NCBI GenBank assembly: GCA_049318625.1 | Contig: JBMOGA010000023.1 | Coordinates: forward strand, 1 to 50,060 | Reading direction: 5' to 3' | Length of the DNA: 50,060 nt | Source of the DNA: JBMOGA01 sp049318625 | GTDB lineage: Bacteria > Pseudomonadota > Alphaproteobacteria > Rhizobiales > Hyphomicrobiaceae | Shown: positions 26,275-35,421 of the stretch, piece by piece | Position numbering within the stretch: the stretch's first letter is position 1 | Layout: each line of letters begins with the position of its first letter | Program-made: the position numbers and the translations under genes | Notes under the pieces: generated by a model | What the model saw: only the letters and a program-made list of their open reading frames with translations | What the model was told of the DNA's origin: nothing | Database searches by the model: none

Positions 26275-26286
26275 GGCGCCGGGTCT

Positions 26287-27252
26287 TCAGGCGGCCCGCC
26301 ACCGTTCGGGATGGGCTTGCAGCCATTCGGCATAGGCGCGCACGCCGGCCTCGAGAGAGTGGCCGACGACGTAGCCGGTGTCGTCGCGGAGACGGTTGCC
26401 GGCGAGCGGGGCGCGCAGGGTCGTGAAACGGGTCCACGGCTCGGTGCCGCCGCCGAGTTCGATGTCGGCTGAGGGGATCGCCGCACGCACGGCCGCGGCC
26501 ACCTCGGCCGCGCCGAAATTGACGCCATGGCCCAGGTGGTAGACGGGATGGCGCAAGTCGGGGGCGAGGGCGGCGGCGATGAGGCCCGCCGCGGCATCGG
26601 CGACGTAGGTGAAACTCGCGGCGAAATCGCCGCCCGTCTCGCGGATCTTCTCGCCGCGCAGCGTGCGCACCAAGAACGACGGCACGGGGCCGCGCGGCGG
26701 GTCGACGCTGACGATCGGCGGTCCGAACACCCACGAGATGCGCACTGTGGCCGCCGAGACGGCGTACTGCGAGCGATACATGGTGGTCAGCATCTCGGCG
26801 GCGCATTTCGTCGTGCCGTAGATGTTGATCGGGGTTGGCGTGGCATCCTCGAGGATGGGGACCGCGATGTCGTGCGGGCGCTGGAACACGGAGCCGGTGC
26901 TGACCAGCACGAAGCGGCGCCACTTGGCGAGGCGGGCGGTGTCCAGCAGGTTGGCGGTGGCGCCGATATTGGAGGCGATGGCGCCGAGCGGGTCGCCCTT
27001 GGCGTATGCCTCGTTCGAGACGGCGGCGGCGTGGATGCAGGCGTCGATCTGGTAGAGGTCGGCGAGGCCCTGTACGGCCGCCGGGTCGGTCAACTCGCAC
27101 GGCTCCCAGGTGATGCCGGCGCCCGCCTCGGGCGGCACCGGGGCGTGGCCTTGCCCCGGCCGGTAGGTGGCGAGCACGCGGGCGCCGCGCTGGGCCGCCT
27201 GGCGGGCGATGGCGGCGCCGACGTGTCCCGCAGCCCCGGTGACCAGCAGCAT
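26287..27252 (-). CDS. NAD-dependent epimerase/dehydratase family protein
   Basis: An extended SDR of 321 aa. The NAD-binding GAAGHVG motif is at residues 6-12 (G-x-x-G-x-x-G), the active-site Ser/Thr region reads LVSTGSVFQ and the catalytic Tyr-Lys is YGTTK. Extended SDRs act on nucleotide sugars or on free sugar acids and lactones; position in a catabolic operon favours the latter kind of substrate. GGGAG lies 7 bases before the ATG. Followed by the EamA permease and preceded by the AroE-like gene, each by 12-15 bases. Confidence 0.87.
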   Translation of the reverse strand: MLLVTGAAGHVGAAIARQAAQRGARVLATYRPGQGHAPVPPEAGAGITWEPCELTDPAAVQGLADLYQIDACIHAAAVSNEAYAKGDPLGAIASNIGATANLLDTARLAKWRRFVLVSTGSVFQRPHDIAVPILEDATPTPINIYGTTKCAAEMLTTMYRSQYAVSAATVRISWVFGPPIVSVDPPRGPVPSFLVRTLRGEKIRETGGDFAASFTYVADAAAGLIAAALAPDLRHPVYHLGHGVNFGAAEVAAAVRAAIPSADIELGGGTEPWTRFTTLRAPLAGNRLRDDTGYVVGHSLEAGVRAYAEWLQAHPERWRAA

Positions 27253-27267
27253 GGACGTTCTCCCGTT

Positions 27268-28107
27268 TCAGGCGCCGACGATGTCGGCCGCCAGCAAGTC
27301 GTACAGTTCGCGCGTCACCTCGGGGCGCACGCCGAACCACAGATTGAAGCCGCGCACCGCCTGATAGAGCAGCATGTCGAGGCCGTTGGAATACTTCAGT
27401 CCGCGCGCCTCGGCGGCGGCCAGCAGCGGCGTCTTCAGCGGTACGTAGACGATGTCCGAGACAACGGCATCGCGCGGGAGGGCCGAGATGTCTATGTCGA
27501 GCGGCGGCTGGCCCTTCATGCCGAGCGAGGTGGAGTTGGCCAGCAGCCCGGCGCCCGCGATCAGGCCGGGCAGCGCCTCCCAGCGGTGCGGATGCACCGT
27601 GTCGCCAAAGCGCTGGGCGAGCGCGACCGCCCGGTCGTAGGTGCGGTTGACGACGTCGATGTGAGCGATGCCGCGCTCGATCAGGCCATAGACGACGGCG
27701 CGGCTGGCGCCGCCGGCGCCGAGCACGACGGCGCGCCGCGTCCGCTGGTCCCAGCCGGGTGCCGCGGCGTCGAGGGCGCCGATGAAGCCTTCGACGTCGG
27801 TGTTGGTGGCGCGCAGCCGGCCGTTGTCGAGCCACAGCGTGTTGGCGGCGCCGACCGCCTTGGCGCGGTTGTCGGGTTCCGATAGCGCCAGCGCCATGTC
27901 CTTGTGCGGCATAGTCACGTTGGCGCCGATGTAGCCGTTGGCCGCGAGGTTCGTGACGAAGCCGGCGAAGTCCTCGGGCTTCACTTCCTCGATGCGGTAG
28001 TCGCCCGCGATGTTGTAGCGCTTGATCCAGTAGCCGTGCAGCTTGGGCGAGCGCGAATGCTTGGCGGGCCAGCCGATGACGCAGGCGGCGCGGGGTGTTG
28101 TCGGCAT
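27268..28107 (-). CDS. shikimate/quinate dehydrogenase, AroE-like
   Basis: A 279-residue AroE-family enzyme that interconverts 3-dehydroshikimate and shikimate (or dehydroquinate and quinate) with NAD(P). The substrate-binding S-x-S is S18-R-S20, catalytic Lys69 is in NVTMPHK and Asp104 in TNTDVEGF. The Rossmann loop GAGGASRA and NRT motif suggest NADP. GAGGAG lies 6 bases before ATG 28107. Biosynthetic AroE is usually not in such a setting. Here it sits in a catabolic operon, and a QuiC-type dehydratase is in the divergent operon, so a catabolic role is likely. The exact substrate is inferred. Confidence 0.88.
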   Translation of the reverse strand: MPTTPRAACVIGWPAKHSRSPKLHGYWIKRYNIAGDYRIEEVKPEDFAGFVTNLAANGYIGANVTMPHKDMALALSEPDNRAKAVGAANTLWLDNGRLRATNTDVEGFIGALDAAAPGWDQRTRRAVVLGAGGASRAVVYGLIERGIAHIDVVNRTYDRAVALAQRFGDTVHPHRWEALPGLIAGAGLLANSTSLGMKGQPPLDIDISALPRDAVVSDIVYVPLKTPLLAAAEARGLKYSNGLDMLLYQAVRGFNLWFGVRPEVTRELYDLLAADIVGA

Positions 28108-28124
28108 GATCGCTCCTCGAGTTT

Positions 28125-29189
28125 CTAAGCGGCGGCCTGTTGTAGCATATCGTCGATACGGACCGGCTGGCCGGTTTGCGCCGACAGGGTGATGGCCAGC
28201 GTCGTCGCCAGCGTCGCCGTGCCGTCGCGCCCGCTGAGCACCGGCTTCTCCAGGCCGCGGATCACGGCGGAGAAGTTCCGCATCTGCTCGACATAGGCGT
28301 CGGTCAATTCGACGTAGTGGCGCTTGACCGTCAGCGGATTGTTCCAGCTCTCGTGGCCCTTCTCGTGCCAGCGATGGACCAGCGACGGCACCGACAACGC
28401 GCCCTGCGTTCCCGCCAGCTCGTAACAGTTCTCCGCGTCGAACGGAAAGGCCGGGTTCTCGCGCGAGCCCCATTCCCAGCTCCACGGCGTGGAAGTGGTG
28501 TCGGAGCACAGCAGCGTGCCGAGCACGCCGCTCTTGAAGCGGAACACGGCGGCGGCGGTGTCCTCCACCGCGAACCCCCGCACCGCGTTGGACGCGAAGG
28601 CGTGCACCGTCTCGACATCGCCGCACAGCATGCGCAGGCAATCGATGTCGTGGATCGCGTTGAGCAGGACGGGGCCGCCACCCGGTTCGCGGCGCCAGGC
28701 GAGGTCGTGATAGCCCTTGGGCTTGTGGTTGAGGTAGGCGCCGCGCACCGCCACGGGGCGGCCGATGCCGCCGTCGCGGAGGATCTCCGCGGCCTTGCGC
28801 ATGATCGGGTTGTGGCGGCGGTGATGGCCGACCAGCACGGGCACGCCAGCGGCCTCCGCGCGCGTCACCAAGCCGATCGCCTCGGCGACGGAATCGGCGA
28901 TCGGCTTCTCGACGAGGATCGGGATCTTGCGCGCGATGCAGGCGAGCCCGACCGCGACGTGAGCTTGGTTCGGCACCGCGACGATCACGCCGTCGGGTTT
29001 CACCGTGTCCAGCATGTCCTCGAGCTTGGCATACAGGGGATAGCCGCTGGCGCGTGCCTCCTCGGCGGCGGCGGGGGAGGGGTCGGCCACGGCGGCGAGC
29101 GTGAAGTCGGGATGGGGCGCGCGCAGCACCGAGATGTGCTTGCGGCCGATCATGCCGGCACCGGCGACGGCGATACGAACCTGCGTCAT
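28125..29189 (-). CDS. Gfo/Idh/MocA-family oxidoreductase
   Basis: A 354-residue NAD(P)-dependent dehydrogenase. The Rossmann motif is AGAGMIGRKH; the family hallmark EKP appears in LVEKPIAD, and the catalytic His region is LNAIHDIDCLR after GHHRRHNP. These enzymes oxidise one hydroxyl of sugars, inositols or cyclitols, often to 3-keto products. GGAG lies about 10 bases before the start. It is 15 bases from the CoA-transferase and 17 from the AroE-like gene, in the middle of the minus-strand operon. Confidence 0.9.
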   Translation of the reverse strand: MTQVRIAVAGAGMIGRKHISVLRAPHPDFTLAAVADPSPAAAEEARASGYPLYAKLEDMLDTVKPDGVIVAVPNQAHVAVGLACIARKIPILVEKPIADSVAEAIGLVTRAEAAGVPVLVGHHRRHNPIMRKAAEILRDGGIGRPVAVRGAYLNHKPKGYHDLAWRREPGGGPVLLNAIHDIDCLRMLCGDVETVHAFASNAVRGFAVEDTAAAVFRFKSGVLGTLLCSDTTSTPWSWEWGSRENPAFPFDAENCYELAGTQGALSVPSLVHRWHEKGHESWNNPLTVKRHYVELTDAYVEQMRNFSAVIRGLEKPVLSGRDGTATLATTLAITLSAQTGQPVRIDDMLQQAAA

Positions 29190-29204
29190 GACAAAGGGCT
29201 CCGC

Positions 29205-30734
29205 TCAGGGATGGAAATGGGCGGCCGGCATCAGCGCCGGCTCACGGGGGACGAGGGGCGCGAAACGCATCCGTTCGATCACGTCCTTGCGGACGTCGAT
29301 GCCGGGGGCCACCTCGACCAGCGCCATGCCGTCCGGCGTCAGATGGAACACGGCGCGCTCGGTGACGTAGACGACGCTCTGGCCCTGGCGGACGGCCTCG
29401 CGGCCCGAGAACGTGATCTGCTCGACGGTCTCCACCATTTTCGCGACGTCGCCGTGGCGGCGGATGGTGAGGCGGCCGCCGGCGATGTCGAGCTCGGTAC
29501 CCTTGGCGTCGAATGTGCCGCAGAACACGACCTTGCGGGCATTCTGGGCGATGTCGATGAAGCCACCGGGGCCGATCGGCACGCCGCCGAGCTTGGAGAC
29601 GTTGACGTTGCCCTGGCGGTCGGCCTCGCCGAAGCCGAGGAAGGTCAGGTCGAGGCCGCCGCCCGAGTAGAAGTCGAACTGGGAGGGGCCGTCGATCATC
29701 GCCGTCGCGTTGCGGGCGTAGCCGAACAGCGTGCCTTCGAGCAGTTCGCCGCCGTAGGTGCCGTGCTCGATGGTCTGGTAGTAGCGGTCGAGATGGCCGC
29801 GCTCGGCGACCAGCTTGGCGACGCCGTCGGGAATGCCGAAGCCGTAGTTGAGCACGGCGCCGTCGGCGAGTTCGTCGGCGGCGCGGCGTGCGATCAGCTG
29901 GCGGACGGAGAATGGCTGCGGCGCCGCGGGCGCGGCCGGGCCCTTCATCTCGCCCGACATGGTCGGGTCGTAGACGACGTCGTAGCCCATGGACTGGCCG
30001 GGATCGACGACGACGGCATCGACGATGGCACCCGGAACGCGGACCGCGCGGGCGGGCAGCGATCCCACGGCGACGGCGGTGCGCACCTGCACGATCACCT
30101 TGCCGCCGCTGTTGTGGGCGGCGAGCGCCGCTGCGTAGATGTCGACGTTGGCCGGTTCCTGATCGAGGCTGACGTTGCCGTGGGCGTCGGCGAACGAGCC
30201 GCGGATGACCGCCACGTTGACCGGGAAGGGCTTGTAGCGCAGCAACTCGCGGCCATCGACGGTGACGACCTCGGCCAGAGGCTCCTTGGCGGACTTGTTC
30301 ATCCGGCCGCCCTCGATCCGTGGATCGCAGAACGTGCCGAGCCCGACATGGGTGTAGAGCCCCGGTCGCTTGGCGCCGATCTCGCGGAGCAATTGCATGG
30401 CGACGCCGCCCGGCATCACGTAGGCCTCGATCTTCTCCTGTCGGGCCAGCTCCTGCATGCGCGGCGACCACACCCAGTGACCGCCGATCACCTTCTTGAC
30501 CATTCCCTCGTGGGCGAACCGGTTCATGCCGCGCTTGTTGCGGTCGCCGATGCCGAGCGAGTGGATGACGGTGAGATTGCGGGGGTGGCCGCTTCCGAGA
30601 AAGCGACGTTCGATGGCCTCGTGAAGGCAGGTGGCCTCCACCAGACCGCCGCCGCCGCCGATCAACGCGACGGTGTCGCCGTCCCGGATCAGCGCGGCCG
30701 CCGCGTCGGCGGTGGTGAACTTGTCGATTGCCAT
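29205..30734 (-). CDS. acyl-CoA:carboxylate CoA-transferase (family I, fused subunits)
   Basis: A 509-residue family I CoA-transferase with both subunits fused, as in propionate/acetate CoA-transferases. It moves CoA from a donor thioester to an organic acid. The first half has the GGGG-rich loop LIGGGGGLVEA and PGGVAMQLL. The second half begins near FSVRQLIARRAADEL, with NYGFGIPDGVAKL and the likely catalytic Glu in TIEHGTYGG. ATG 30734 is preferred over ATG 30740, because GAGAAGG almost touches the latter. It implies that part of the pathway runs on CoA esters, in keeping with the hydratases in the same operon. Confidence 0.88.
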   Translation of the reverse strand: MAIDKFTTADAAAALIRDGDTVALIGGGGGLVEATCLHEAIERRFLGSGHPRNLTVIHSLGIGDRNKRGMNRFAHEGMVKKVIGGHWVWSPRMQELARQEKIEAYVMPGGVAMQLLREIGAKRPGLYTHVGLGTFCDPRIEGGRMNKSAKEPLAEVVTVDGRELLRYKPFPVNVAVIRGSFADAHGNVSLDQEPANVDIYAAALAAHNSGGKVIVQVRTAVAVGSLPARAVRVPGAIVDAVVVDPGQSMGYDVVYDPTMSGEMKGPAAPAAPQPFSVRQLIARRAADELADGAVLNYGFGIPDGVAKLVAERGHLDRYYQTIEHGTYGGELLEGTLFGYARNATAMIDGPSQFDFYSGGGLDLTFLGFGEADRQGNVNVSKLGGVPIGPGGFIDIAQNARKVVFCGTFDAKGTELDIAGGRLTIRRHGDVAKMVETVEQITFSGREAVRQGQSVVYVTERAVFHLTPDGMALVEVAPGIDVRKDVIERMRFAPLVPREPALMPAAHFHP

Positions 30735-30753
30735 GGTCATGCCTTCTCGTTTC

Positions 30754-31542
30754 TCAGTAGACGCCCGGCGTGCCGCCGCCGTCGACCGCGATGGAGGTGC
30801 CCTGGATGTGGCGGGCGCGCTCGCTGGCCAGGAACAGCGTCAGTTCGGCAACGTCCTGGGGCGTGGCGAGGCGGCGCAGGCCCTCCTTGGCGACGGCGGC
30901 CTTGCGCGCCTCTTCCGGGGTGATGCCGGTCGCGGTGGCGCGCTGCTCGAACAGCATCTGCACGCGCTCGGTCTCGGTCAGGCCCGGCAGTATCGCATTG
31001 ACATTGACGCCGGTGCGCTTGCCGAGGCCGGACAGGCCCTTGGTAAAATTGGCCATGGCCGCGTTGACGGAGCCGCCGACCAGGAACTCGGGGTCGGGGG
31101 TGCGGGCGGCGCCGCCGATGATGTTGACGACGAAGCCCTGCGAGGCCTCGAGCATCGGCCAGAACAGGCGGCAGAGGCGCACGCAGCCGAAGAACTTGAG
31201 TGCGAACCCGTCCATCCACTGGTCGTCGGGCTGGGTGACGAAGCTGCCGGCCTTGGTGGCGCCGGCCGAGTTGACGAGGACATCGCAACGGCCGAAGCGG
31301 TCGGCGACGAGGCGGTGGACCTGCTCGCAGCCGGCGACCGTGCGCAGATCGGCGGGCACGGTGACCGGCGCGGGGAGGCCCGCGGCGCGCATCCGCTCCG
31401 CGGCCTTGGCGAGGTTCGGCTCGGAGGAGGCCGCCATCACCGTTTGGGCGCCGCTGCGGGCGAAGGCCTCGGCGATGCCGTAGCCGATGCCGCGGCTGGC
31501 GCCGCTGACGATGACGATCTTACCGTCGTGTTCGCGTGTCAT
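30754..31542 (-). CDS. SDR-family protein lacking the usual catalytic triad
   Basis: A 262-residue classical SDR fold. The cofactor motif SGASRGIGYG is intact, and LVNSAGA is present. The usual catalytic Ser-Tyr-Lys is not: the Ser region reads NIIGGAARTPDP, and where Tyr-x3-Lys is expected the sequence is GGSVNAAMANFTKG. It may therefore use other residues or have a non-redox role. It overlaps the upstream ketopantoate-reductase-like gene by four bases (ATGA). AAAGGA lies 8 bases before the ATG. Confidence 0.85.
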   Translation of the reverse strand: MTREHDGKIVIVSGASRGIGYGIAEAFARSGAQTVMAASSEPNLAKAAERMRAAGLPAPVTVPADLRTVAGCEQVHRLVADRFGRCDVLVNSAGATKAGSFVTQPDDQWMDGFALKFFGCVRLCRLFWPMLEASQGFVVNIIGGAARTPDPEFLVGGSVNAAMANFTKGLSGLGKRTGVNVNAILPGLTETERVQMLFEQRATATGITPEEARKAAVAKEGLRRLATPQDVAELTLFLASERARHIQGTSIAVDGGGTPGVY

Positions 31543-32501
31543 GATTGCTGTCCTTTTCCGAGGTACTGGTTTTCGAGGCCCTTCACGAGGGCGATGAGTG
31601 CGTCGAGAGTGGGCGTGGCGATGGCGTGGCGGCGGGCGAGGGCGGCGACGGCGCCGTGAATGCTGCCGATCTCGGTCCGCCGCTTGCGGATGATGTCCTC
31701 GCGCATGGAGGATTTCGAATTGCCGGTGCCGCCGCCGGTGGTGTCGACCAGCTTCATGAGCACCTCGCGGGCCTCGGGAACGTCAAGCACGATGCCCTCG
31801 GCGGCGGCGACCGCGGCGGCCTCGTCGACCAGGCGGAAGACGATTTCGCGCAGTTCCGGCACCTGCATGATCTCGACCGAGCGGAAGTCGGTGACGGCCG
31901 AGATGGCGCCGAGCGCCACGTTGCCGAGCAGCTTCTTCCACTTCTCGCGCATGATGTCGGGGCTGGCCTTGGTCGGCAGGCCGTGGCGGGTGAAGGCGTC
32001 GGCGATCGCGAGCGTGCGGGCGGAGGTGCCACGAGGCAGTTCACCGATGGTGGTCGGCAGGTCGCCGCCGTTGCGGACGACGCCCGGCGCCTCGACGAGG
32101 CCGGCCTGGGAGGTGAGCCCGGCGATCACGTTCTCGGGGCCGAGGATGCCGCCGAGCACCTGCTCGTTGCCGAGGCCGTTCTGGAAGGTGATCGCGACGG
32201 TGGCGCCCTTGAACAGGTGCCGCGTGGCCTTGGCCGCCGCCTCGTTGGCGAAGCCCTTGCACTGGAACAGCACCACGTCGGCGGTGGCGACGTCGGCGGC
32301 ATCCGTGGTCGCCGCGATCTTGATGAAGCGGTCGCCGCCGACGCCGACGATGCGCAGGCCGTTGGCCCGGATGGCGGCGATGTGCTCGGGCCAGGTGTCG
32401 ACCAGGGTGACGTCGAGCCCGCCTTCGGCGAGCAGGCCGCCGAACAGGCCGCCCATGGCGCCCGCGCCGACCACGACGACCTTCGGTTTCTCGAATGACA
32501 T
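31539..32501 (-). CDS. ketopantoate reductase-like (ApbA/PanE) oxidoreductase
   Basis: A 320-residue NADPH-dependent 2-ketoacid reductase of the ApbA/PanE fold. VVVVGAGAMGGLFGGLLAEGG-type Rossmann start, CKGFANE, TFQNGLGNE and the conserved catalytic Lys in REKWKKLLGNVALG are all visible. In a catabolic operon it more likely acts on a branched or hydroxy 2-keto acid than on ketopantoate. The second ATG (32501) is preferred: GAGGAG abuts ATG 32510 but is 9 bases from 32501. It overlaps the next SDR by four bases. Confidence 0.85.
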   Translation of the reverse strand: MSFEKPKVVVVGAGAMGGLFGGLLAEGGLDVTLVDTWPEHIAAIRANGLRIVGVGGDRFIKIAATTDAADVATADVVLFQCKGFANEAAAKATRHLFKGATVAITFQNGLGNEQVLGGILGPENVIAGLTSQAGLVEAPGVVRNGGDLPTTIGELPRGTSARTLAIADAFTRHGLPTKASPDIMREKWKKLLGNVALGAISAVTDFRSVEIMQVPELREIVFRLVDEAAAVAAAEGIVLDVPEAREVLMKLVDTTGGGTGNSKSSMREDIIRKRRTEIGSIHGAVAALARRHAIATPTLDALIALVKGLENQYLGKGQQS

Positions 32502-32531
32502 GGGCTGCATCTCCTCGTTGGTCTCGTGATG

Positions 32532-33362
32532 TCAGACTGCGGTCCGATAGCGGTCCTTGACGATCCTGACGACCTCGTCGGGATCGCGGCGCCACCAGTC
32601 GCGTTCGGAAAAGATCTCCACCTCGCGGTGGCCGGTGTAGCCCGCCGCCTCGACCATCGCCCGGATGGCGGGAATGTCGATCACGCCGTCACCCATCATG
32701 CCGCGGTCGAGGCGGATGTCGCGGGTGTCGGGCAGCCAGTCGCAGACGTGGAAGGCACAGATGCGCCGCCCGGCGCGGACGATCTCGCGGGCGAGCTCGG
32801 GGTCCCACCAGACCGCGTAGACGTCGATGGCGATGCCAAATACGGCCTCGTCCGCCAGCGCGTCGCACCAGTCGTTGGCGAGCTTCAGGGTGCTGAGGAC
32901 GGAGCGGGTGCCGCACACCATCGGATGCAGCGGCTCGATGGCGATCTGCACGCCGGCGGCGCGGGCGTGGGGGGCGAGTGCGGCGAGGCGGTCGAGCACG
33001 CGGGCGCGGGTGCTCGCGATATTCTTGTCGCGCGGGTCGACGCCGCCGGCCACGAACATCAGGTTGGCGGCGCCGATGGCGGCGGCGTCGTCGATGGCGC
33101 GGCGCACCTCGTCCATCGCCGCGCGGGCCTCGACGGCGTCGGGCGTCGTGACGAGGCCGGCGGCGCACAGGCTGGTGACCTTGAGGCCCGCGTCGGCGAT
33201 GCACCGGGCACCTTCGGCGACCCCGCAGGCGCGCAGCTTGTCGCGCCACACCGCGATCGTGCCGATGCGATGGCGCACCATGGCGTCGACGAACTGCGGC
33301 AGCGTCCACTGCTGCAGCACGGTCACCTGATGCAGGCACAAGAGGCCGTCGTCGAGCATCAC
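32532..33362 (-). CDS. sugar phosphate isomerase/epimerase (AP-endonuclease-2 TIM barrel)
   Basis: A 276-residue xylose-isomerase-like TIM barrel. Candidate metal ligands are in AIEPLHP (Glu), AIDVYAVWW (Asp), FHVCDWL (His) and REVEIFSERDWW (Glu). Members isomerise or epimerise keto-sugars, or dehydrate cyclitols such as inosose. GGAGGAG lies 6 bases before the ATG. One of three separate TIM-barrel genes of this superfamily in the operon. Reaction unknown. Confidence 0.86.
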   Translation of the reverse strand: MMLDDGLLCLHQVTVLQQWTLPQFVDAMVRHRIGTIAVWRDKLRACGVAEGARCIADAGLKVTSLCAAGLVTTPDAVEARAAMDEVRRAIDDAAAIGAANLMFVAGGVDPRDKNIASTRARVLDRLAALAPHARAAGVQIAIEPLHPMVCGTRSVLSTLKLANDWCDALADEAVFGIAIDVYAVWWDPELAREIVRAGRRICAFHVCDWLPDTRDIRLDRGMMGDGVIDIPAIRAMVEAAGYTGHREVEIFSERDWWRRDPDEVVRIVKDRYRTAV

Positions 33363-33381
33363 CGTCTCCTCCGACGCGGGA

Positions 33382-34116
33382 TCAATAGGTGGCGCGGCCG
33401 CCGGTGATGTCGAACACGAAGCCGGTGGTGAAGCTGCATGCGGGGCTGGCGATCCAGGCGGCTAGTTCCGCCACCTCGACGACCTGCACGAAGCGGCCCA
33501 TCGGGATCTTCGCCTTCATGTTGCGGATGTGCTCCGCGGTCATGCCGTCGAGCAGCGGCGTCTCGGTCATGGCGGGGGCGATGCAGTTCACCGTCACGCC
33601 GGCATCGCACACTTCCTTGGCCAGCGCCTTGGAAAATCCGATGACGCCGGCCTTGGCGGCGGAGTAGCCGGTCAGGTTCTGCACGCCCTCCTTACCGGCG
33701 ATCGAGGCGACCGTGATGATTCGGCCGTGGCCCTTGTCGCGCATGTGCTTGGCGGCAAGCCGGCTCGCATAGAACACCGCGGTCATGTCGATGGCGATCA
33801 CCCGGTCCCAGTCCTCGAGCGGATATTCCCAGGCCGGCTTGATCGGGCCGTTGATGCCGGCGTTGTTGACCAGGATGTCGACCTTGCCGAAGGTGGCGAC
33901 CGCGCGGTTGAAGGCGGCCTCGACGGCGGGGTAGCTCGCCACGTCGACGACCTCGGCGGCAACCGGGCGGAAGCTCCCGGTTTCGAGCGGGGCGACGTCG
34001 CGGTCCCACACGACGACCTTGGCGCCGCGCGCCGCCATCAGGCTGGCGATGCCGTGGCCGATGCCGCGGGCGCCGCCCGTGACGATCGCGATCTGTCCGT
34101 CCAGTCTGGTCTTCAT
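33382..34116 (-). CDS. SDR-family oxidoreductase (FabG-like)
   Basis: A 244-residue classical SDR. The cofactor motif TGGARGIGHG, NNAG, the catalytic Ser in ITVASIAG and Y-S-A-A-K are all intact. A C-terminal TGFVFDITGG ends the fold as in FabG-like enzymes. It probably oxidises or reduces a secondary alcohol on the pathway substrate. GAGAGAG lies before the ATG. Gaps to both neighbours are 19 and 28 bases. Confidence 0.88.
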   Translation of the reverse strand: MKTRLDGQIAIVTGGARGIGHGIASLMAARGAKVVVWDRDVAPLETGSFRPVAAEVVDVASYPAVEAAFNRAVATFGKVDILVNNAGINGPIKPAWEYPLEDWDRVIAIDMTAVFYASRLAAKHMRDKGHGRIITVASIAGKEGVQNLTGYSAAKAGVIGFSKALAKEVCDAGVTVNCIAPAMTETPLLDGMTAEHIRNMKAKIPMGRFVQVVEVAELAAWIASPACSFTTGFVFDITGGRATY

Positions 34117-34144
34117 GGTGGTGCTCTCTCGTCGGTGTCGCGGG

Positions 34145-34927
34145 TCAGGTCAGGCGCGGCGCGGAGGCCGGCCAATGGCGGCGGAGGAAGTGCAGACTGT
34201 GGCGCATCTCGGCCTCGCGGTCCTCGGTCTGGCATTCCACGGAGATCATGCCGGTGTAGCCGATCGATTTCAGATGGCCAAAGAAGGTTTCGTAGTCGTA
34301 GCGGCCGGTGCCCGGATTGCGGCGGCCGGTGTCGGCCAGGTGGATATGGGCCAGCCAATCGCGGTTGGCCACCAGGGCGTCGAGCGGCTCGTGCTCTTCG
34401 TCCATGTGGTAGAAATCGGCCAGTACGCGGATCTGCGGGCGCGCCACGGCGGCGGCGAAGCGGGCGCCGTCGGCAACGGAATTGACGAGGTCGGATTCCT
34501 TGCGGTTGAGCGGCTCGATCACCAGCGTCACGCCGGAGCCGGCGAGCGCGTCGGCGCACCAGCCGAGCGCTTCGGTGAACTGCTGCTCGGCGGAGGCGTG
34601 CGGAAAGCCCACGGGGGCATTGCGGGCCCAGCCGCTGCCGAGCACGCAGACCCGGGCCTTGGCGTCGTGCATCAGCGCGGCGGCGTGCGCGAGGTAGTTC
34701 TTGATACGCGGCACATCCACGCCGGGGCCGACGACGCGCATGTCGTGCGGAAAGAAATAGTTGAACGCCGCCGCCGGCAGGGGGAGGCCGGCCAGCGTCG
34801 CGCGGGCCGCGGCGCGCGTGCCGGCACTCTCGAGCCCGCAGGCCGCCAGCGGCACCTCGATGAAGTCGAAGCCGAGGCGGGCCAGCATGTCCGCGTCCGC
34901 CGGCGGCGCGCACCAGCCGATCAGCAT
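34145..34927 (-). CDS. TIM-barrel isomerase/epimerase, ketose-3-epimerase-like
   Basis: A 260-residue xylose-isomerase-like barrel. The motifs VIEPLNRKESD, ADFYHMDEE, HIHLADTGRRNPGTG and SVECQTED look like those of D-tagatose/psicose 3-epimerases and hydroxypyruvate-isomerase-like enzymes, with Glu, Asp, His and Glu as likely metal ligands. The second of the three TIM barrels in this operon, and quite different from the other two in sequence. GAGGA lies about 6 bases before the ATG. Confidence 0.86.
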   Translation of the reverse strand: MLIGWCAPPADADMLARLGFDFIEVPLAACGLESAGTRAAARATLAGLPLPAAAFNYFFPHDMRVVGPGVDVPRIKNYLAHAAALMHDAKARVCVLGSGWARNAPVGFPHASAEQQFTEALGWCADALAGSGVTLVIEPLNRKESDLVNSVADGARFAAAVARPQIRVLADFYHMDEEHEPLDALVANRDWLAHIHLADTGRRNPGTGRYDYETFFGHLKSIGYTGMISVECQTEDREAEMRHSLHFLRRHWPASAPRLT

Positions 34928-34949
34928 GCGGGTCCTCGCGGGTGCGGGT

Positions 34950-35390
34950 TCATCGGGCGGTGTTCCGGACCCACTTCAGGATATGCGTGCCGACCGCGGT
35001 CAACGTGCCGTCCTGCTTGGTGATGCGAATGTCGCCGGTGGAGCGGCGGGTGGCGGTGTCGATGGCGCTGATGCGGTACTCGACGGTGATGGTGTCGCCG
35101 AAATAGACCGGGGCCAGGAAGCGGATGCGGTCGTAGCCGAGGGAGACCGGCGTCTCGTCGGCGTCGGCCCGCGAGTGGGCGATCACGAGCGTCGAGGCGG
35201 TCGACATGTAGCCGACCATCAGGGCGCCGTGGGCCTGCAGCTGCCCGTAGCTCGATTTCTCCATGTAGGCCTTGTCGACGTGGTTCGGCGAGAAGTCGCC
35301 GGTGATGCCGGCAAAGCCGTAGACGTCGTACTCGCCGACGGTCTTGGTGAAGCGCGCGCTGTCGCCGACCTTGACGTAGAAATCGGTCAT
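34950..35390 (-). CDS. MaoC-family (hotdog) dehydratase
   Basis: A 146-residue hotdog-fold hydratase. The (R)-hydratase signature is seen as FAGITGDFSPNHVD (catalytic Asp and His) with the following QAHGALMVG helix. Such enzymes hydrate enoyl-CoA or dehydrate hydroxyacyl-CoA. ATG 35390 is chosen because GAGAAGAGG lies about 9 bases upstream. The longer frame to 35465 would run into the enoyl-CoA hydratase gene. Supports a CoA-ester stage in the pathway. Confidence 0.87.
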   Translation of the reverse strand: MTDFYVKVGDSARFTKTVGEYDVYGFAGITGDFSPNHVDKAYMEKSSYGQLQAHGALMVGYMSTASTLVIAHSRADADETPVSLGYDRIRFLAPVYFGDTITVEYRISAIDTATRRSTGDIRITKQDGTLTAVGTHILKWVRNTAR

Positions 35391-35421
35391 CTGTTGATCC
35401 TCTTCTCTTTCGATCTGCAAC

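Noticed and set aside
25244..27835. 863-codon minus-strand open frame across three genes
   Set aside because: Extreme Arg/Ala/His bias; it crosses the EamA, epimerase and AroE-like genes, each of which has clear motifs in its own frame.
28176..30923. 915-codon plus-strand open frame opposite the Gfo/Idh and CoA-transferase genes
   Set aside because: Long, but made of Asp/Gly/Val/His-rich repeats of antisense codons; the minus-strand genes explain the region.
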